A stretch of DNA of 64,000 nt from Myxocyprinus asiaticus (taxonomy: Eukaryota; Chordata; Actinopteri; Cypriniformes; Catostomidae). Each line of letters starts with the position of its first letter. Position 1 is the first letter of the stretch. The DNA lies in assembly GCF_019703515.2 (NCBI RefSeq), contig NC_059382.1, positions 11,605,001 to 11,669,000 of the forward strand, given 5' to 3'. Below the pieces are notes generated by a model that was not told the origin of the DNA, did not search any database, and saw nothing but the letters and a program-made list of their open reading frames with translations. Shown piece by piece: positions 63,380 to 64,000 of the stretch. The translations under genes were made by a program, and so were the position numbers.

Positions 63380-64000
63380 GTAATGTATCATCCCTGTAGC
63401 TTTGCACACCTGCCAATAGTGGCTGAATTGAGAAAATTTTCCAGCCATGACATTGTATTTTGCATTATTTTTTATTAAAAAAATATATATTTTTGTCCCT
63501 GTGATGAAGGTATTTTTTAGCAGAGTTGATTCATAGGCTCGAAAAGAAGAGCGAGTTAAAAAACTAAACTCAAAACGTGGCGATCCATCTGGATTTTTGA
63601 TTTGTCTTAATGGATGAATTTTTTTTTTAAGCATAAACCTCACTAAATTTAGTTAGATTTCGTTGAAAACAAGACAAAATGTCATTTTGCTTGTCAAATA
63701 GATTTAATTGTTTTAAAGAATGTTTTGATGTTTCGTCTGGAAAACAAGACAAAAATACTAATTAAGAAAATGTTTTTTGCAGTGTACTGTGGAATAAATT
63801 GTGTAAGTTGCAACAAATGTTTTCTTTAGACAATTTGTATGTCTTTGCTCACATTACTTGCATAAAATAATCAGTTTTACAACTTTTTAATGTTTTATTT
63901 CCCAAGTTACCGGTAACTGGTGAGTAACTATTTTATTTTGCACTCCAAATCCAATTTTTGCTAAAATTTGACACTTGGTGAGAGCTAATTTTAGATCCCA
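63380..64000. other. Sequence after the last visible pseudogene exon
   Basis: AT-rich, with no further Hsp110-like exon seen before the window ends. The open minus-strand frame of 153 codons here overlaps the last exon and has no family features. Confidence 0.4.

Noticed and set aside
63182..63643. 153-codon minus-strand frame at the right edge
   Set aside because: It overlaps the antisense of the last hsph1-like exon and AT-rich intron, has no recognisable domain and mixed hydrophobic runs typical of chance frames.

Overview
This is vertebrate, almost certainly cyprinid (carp or minnow type) teleost, genomic DNA. It is AT-rich, has GT-AG exons lost in very long introns, and is packed with repeats typical of such fish: Tc1/Sleeping Beauty-type DNA transposons, Rex1- and L2-type LINEs, several hAT-like elements, a tRNA-derived SINE and many short TTAA-flanked MITEs. 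No bacterial-style gene arrangement is present, and most long open frames are transposon pieces or chance frames.

Two host loci can be supported, arranged head to head. On the minus strand, three small phase-compatible exons (54157-54094, 30340-30294, 16435-16396) encode the first 50 residues of a secretory-pathway protein, with a signal peptide split over exons 1 and 2. I infer b3glct (protein O-fucose beta-1,3-glucosyltransferase), mainly because it lies back to back with an HSPH1-type gene, as I recall for human HSPH1 and B3GLCT. Its introns 1 and 2 (about 23.8 and 13.9 kb) and over 16 kb of intron 3 fill 1-54093. On the plus strand from 56211, an intron-bearing Hsp110 (hsph1-like) locus has kept nearly all its splice sites but has lost exons and gained frameshifts and stops. 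It is a decaying unprocessed pseudogene that runs to the right edge.

Layout: 1-16395, intron 3, with an L2 fragment, MITEs and a broken Tc1 element (8091-9683). 16436-30293, intron 2, with compound microsatellites, a hAT-like element carrying another hAT-like element (21140-24468) and a Sleeping Beauty-type element (25676-27292). 30341-54093, intron 1, with a multi-layer transposon nest (32916-37840), a Rex1 LINE split by an almost intact Tc1 element (40588-43071), further hAT-like elements, a SINE and a 16-unit minisatellite (52545-53652). 54158-56210, intergenic, carrying the upstream regions of both genes. 56211-64000, the hsph1-like pseudogene with MITEs in its introns.

I found no new enzyme system. 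The noteworthy points are the hsph1-like pseudogene and its head-to-head neighbour, the orderable transposon nest, the single-lesion Tc1 transposase, the minisatellite just inside intron 1, and an A-run expansion inside a LINE reading frame.
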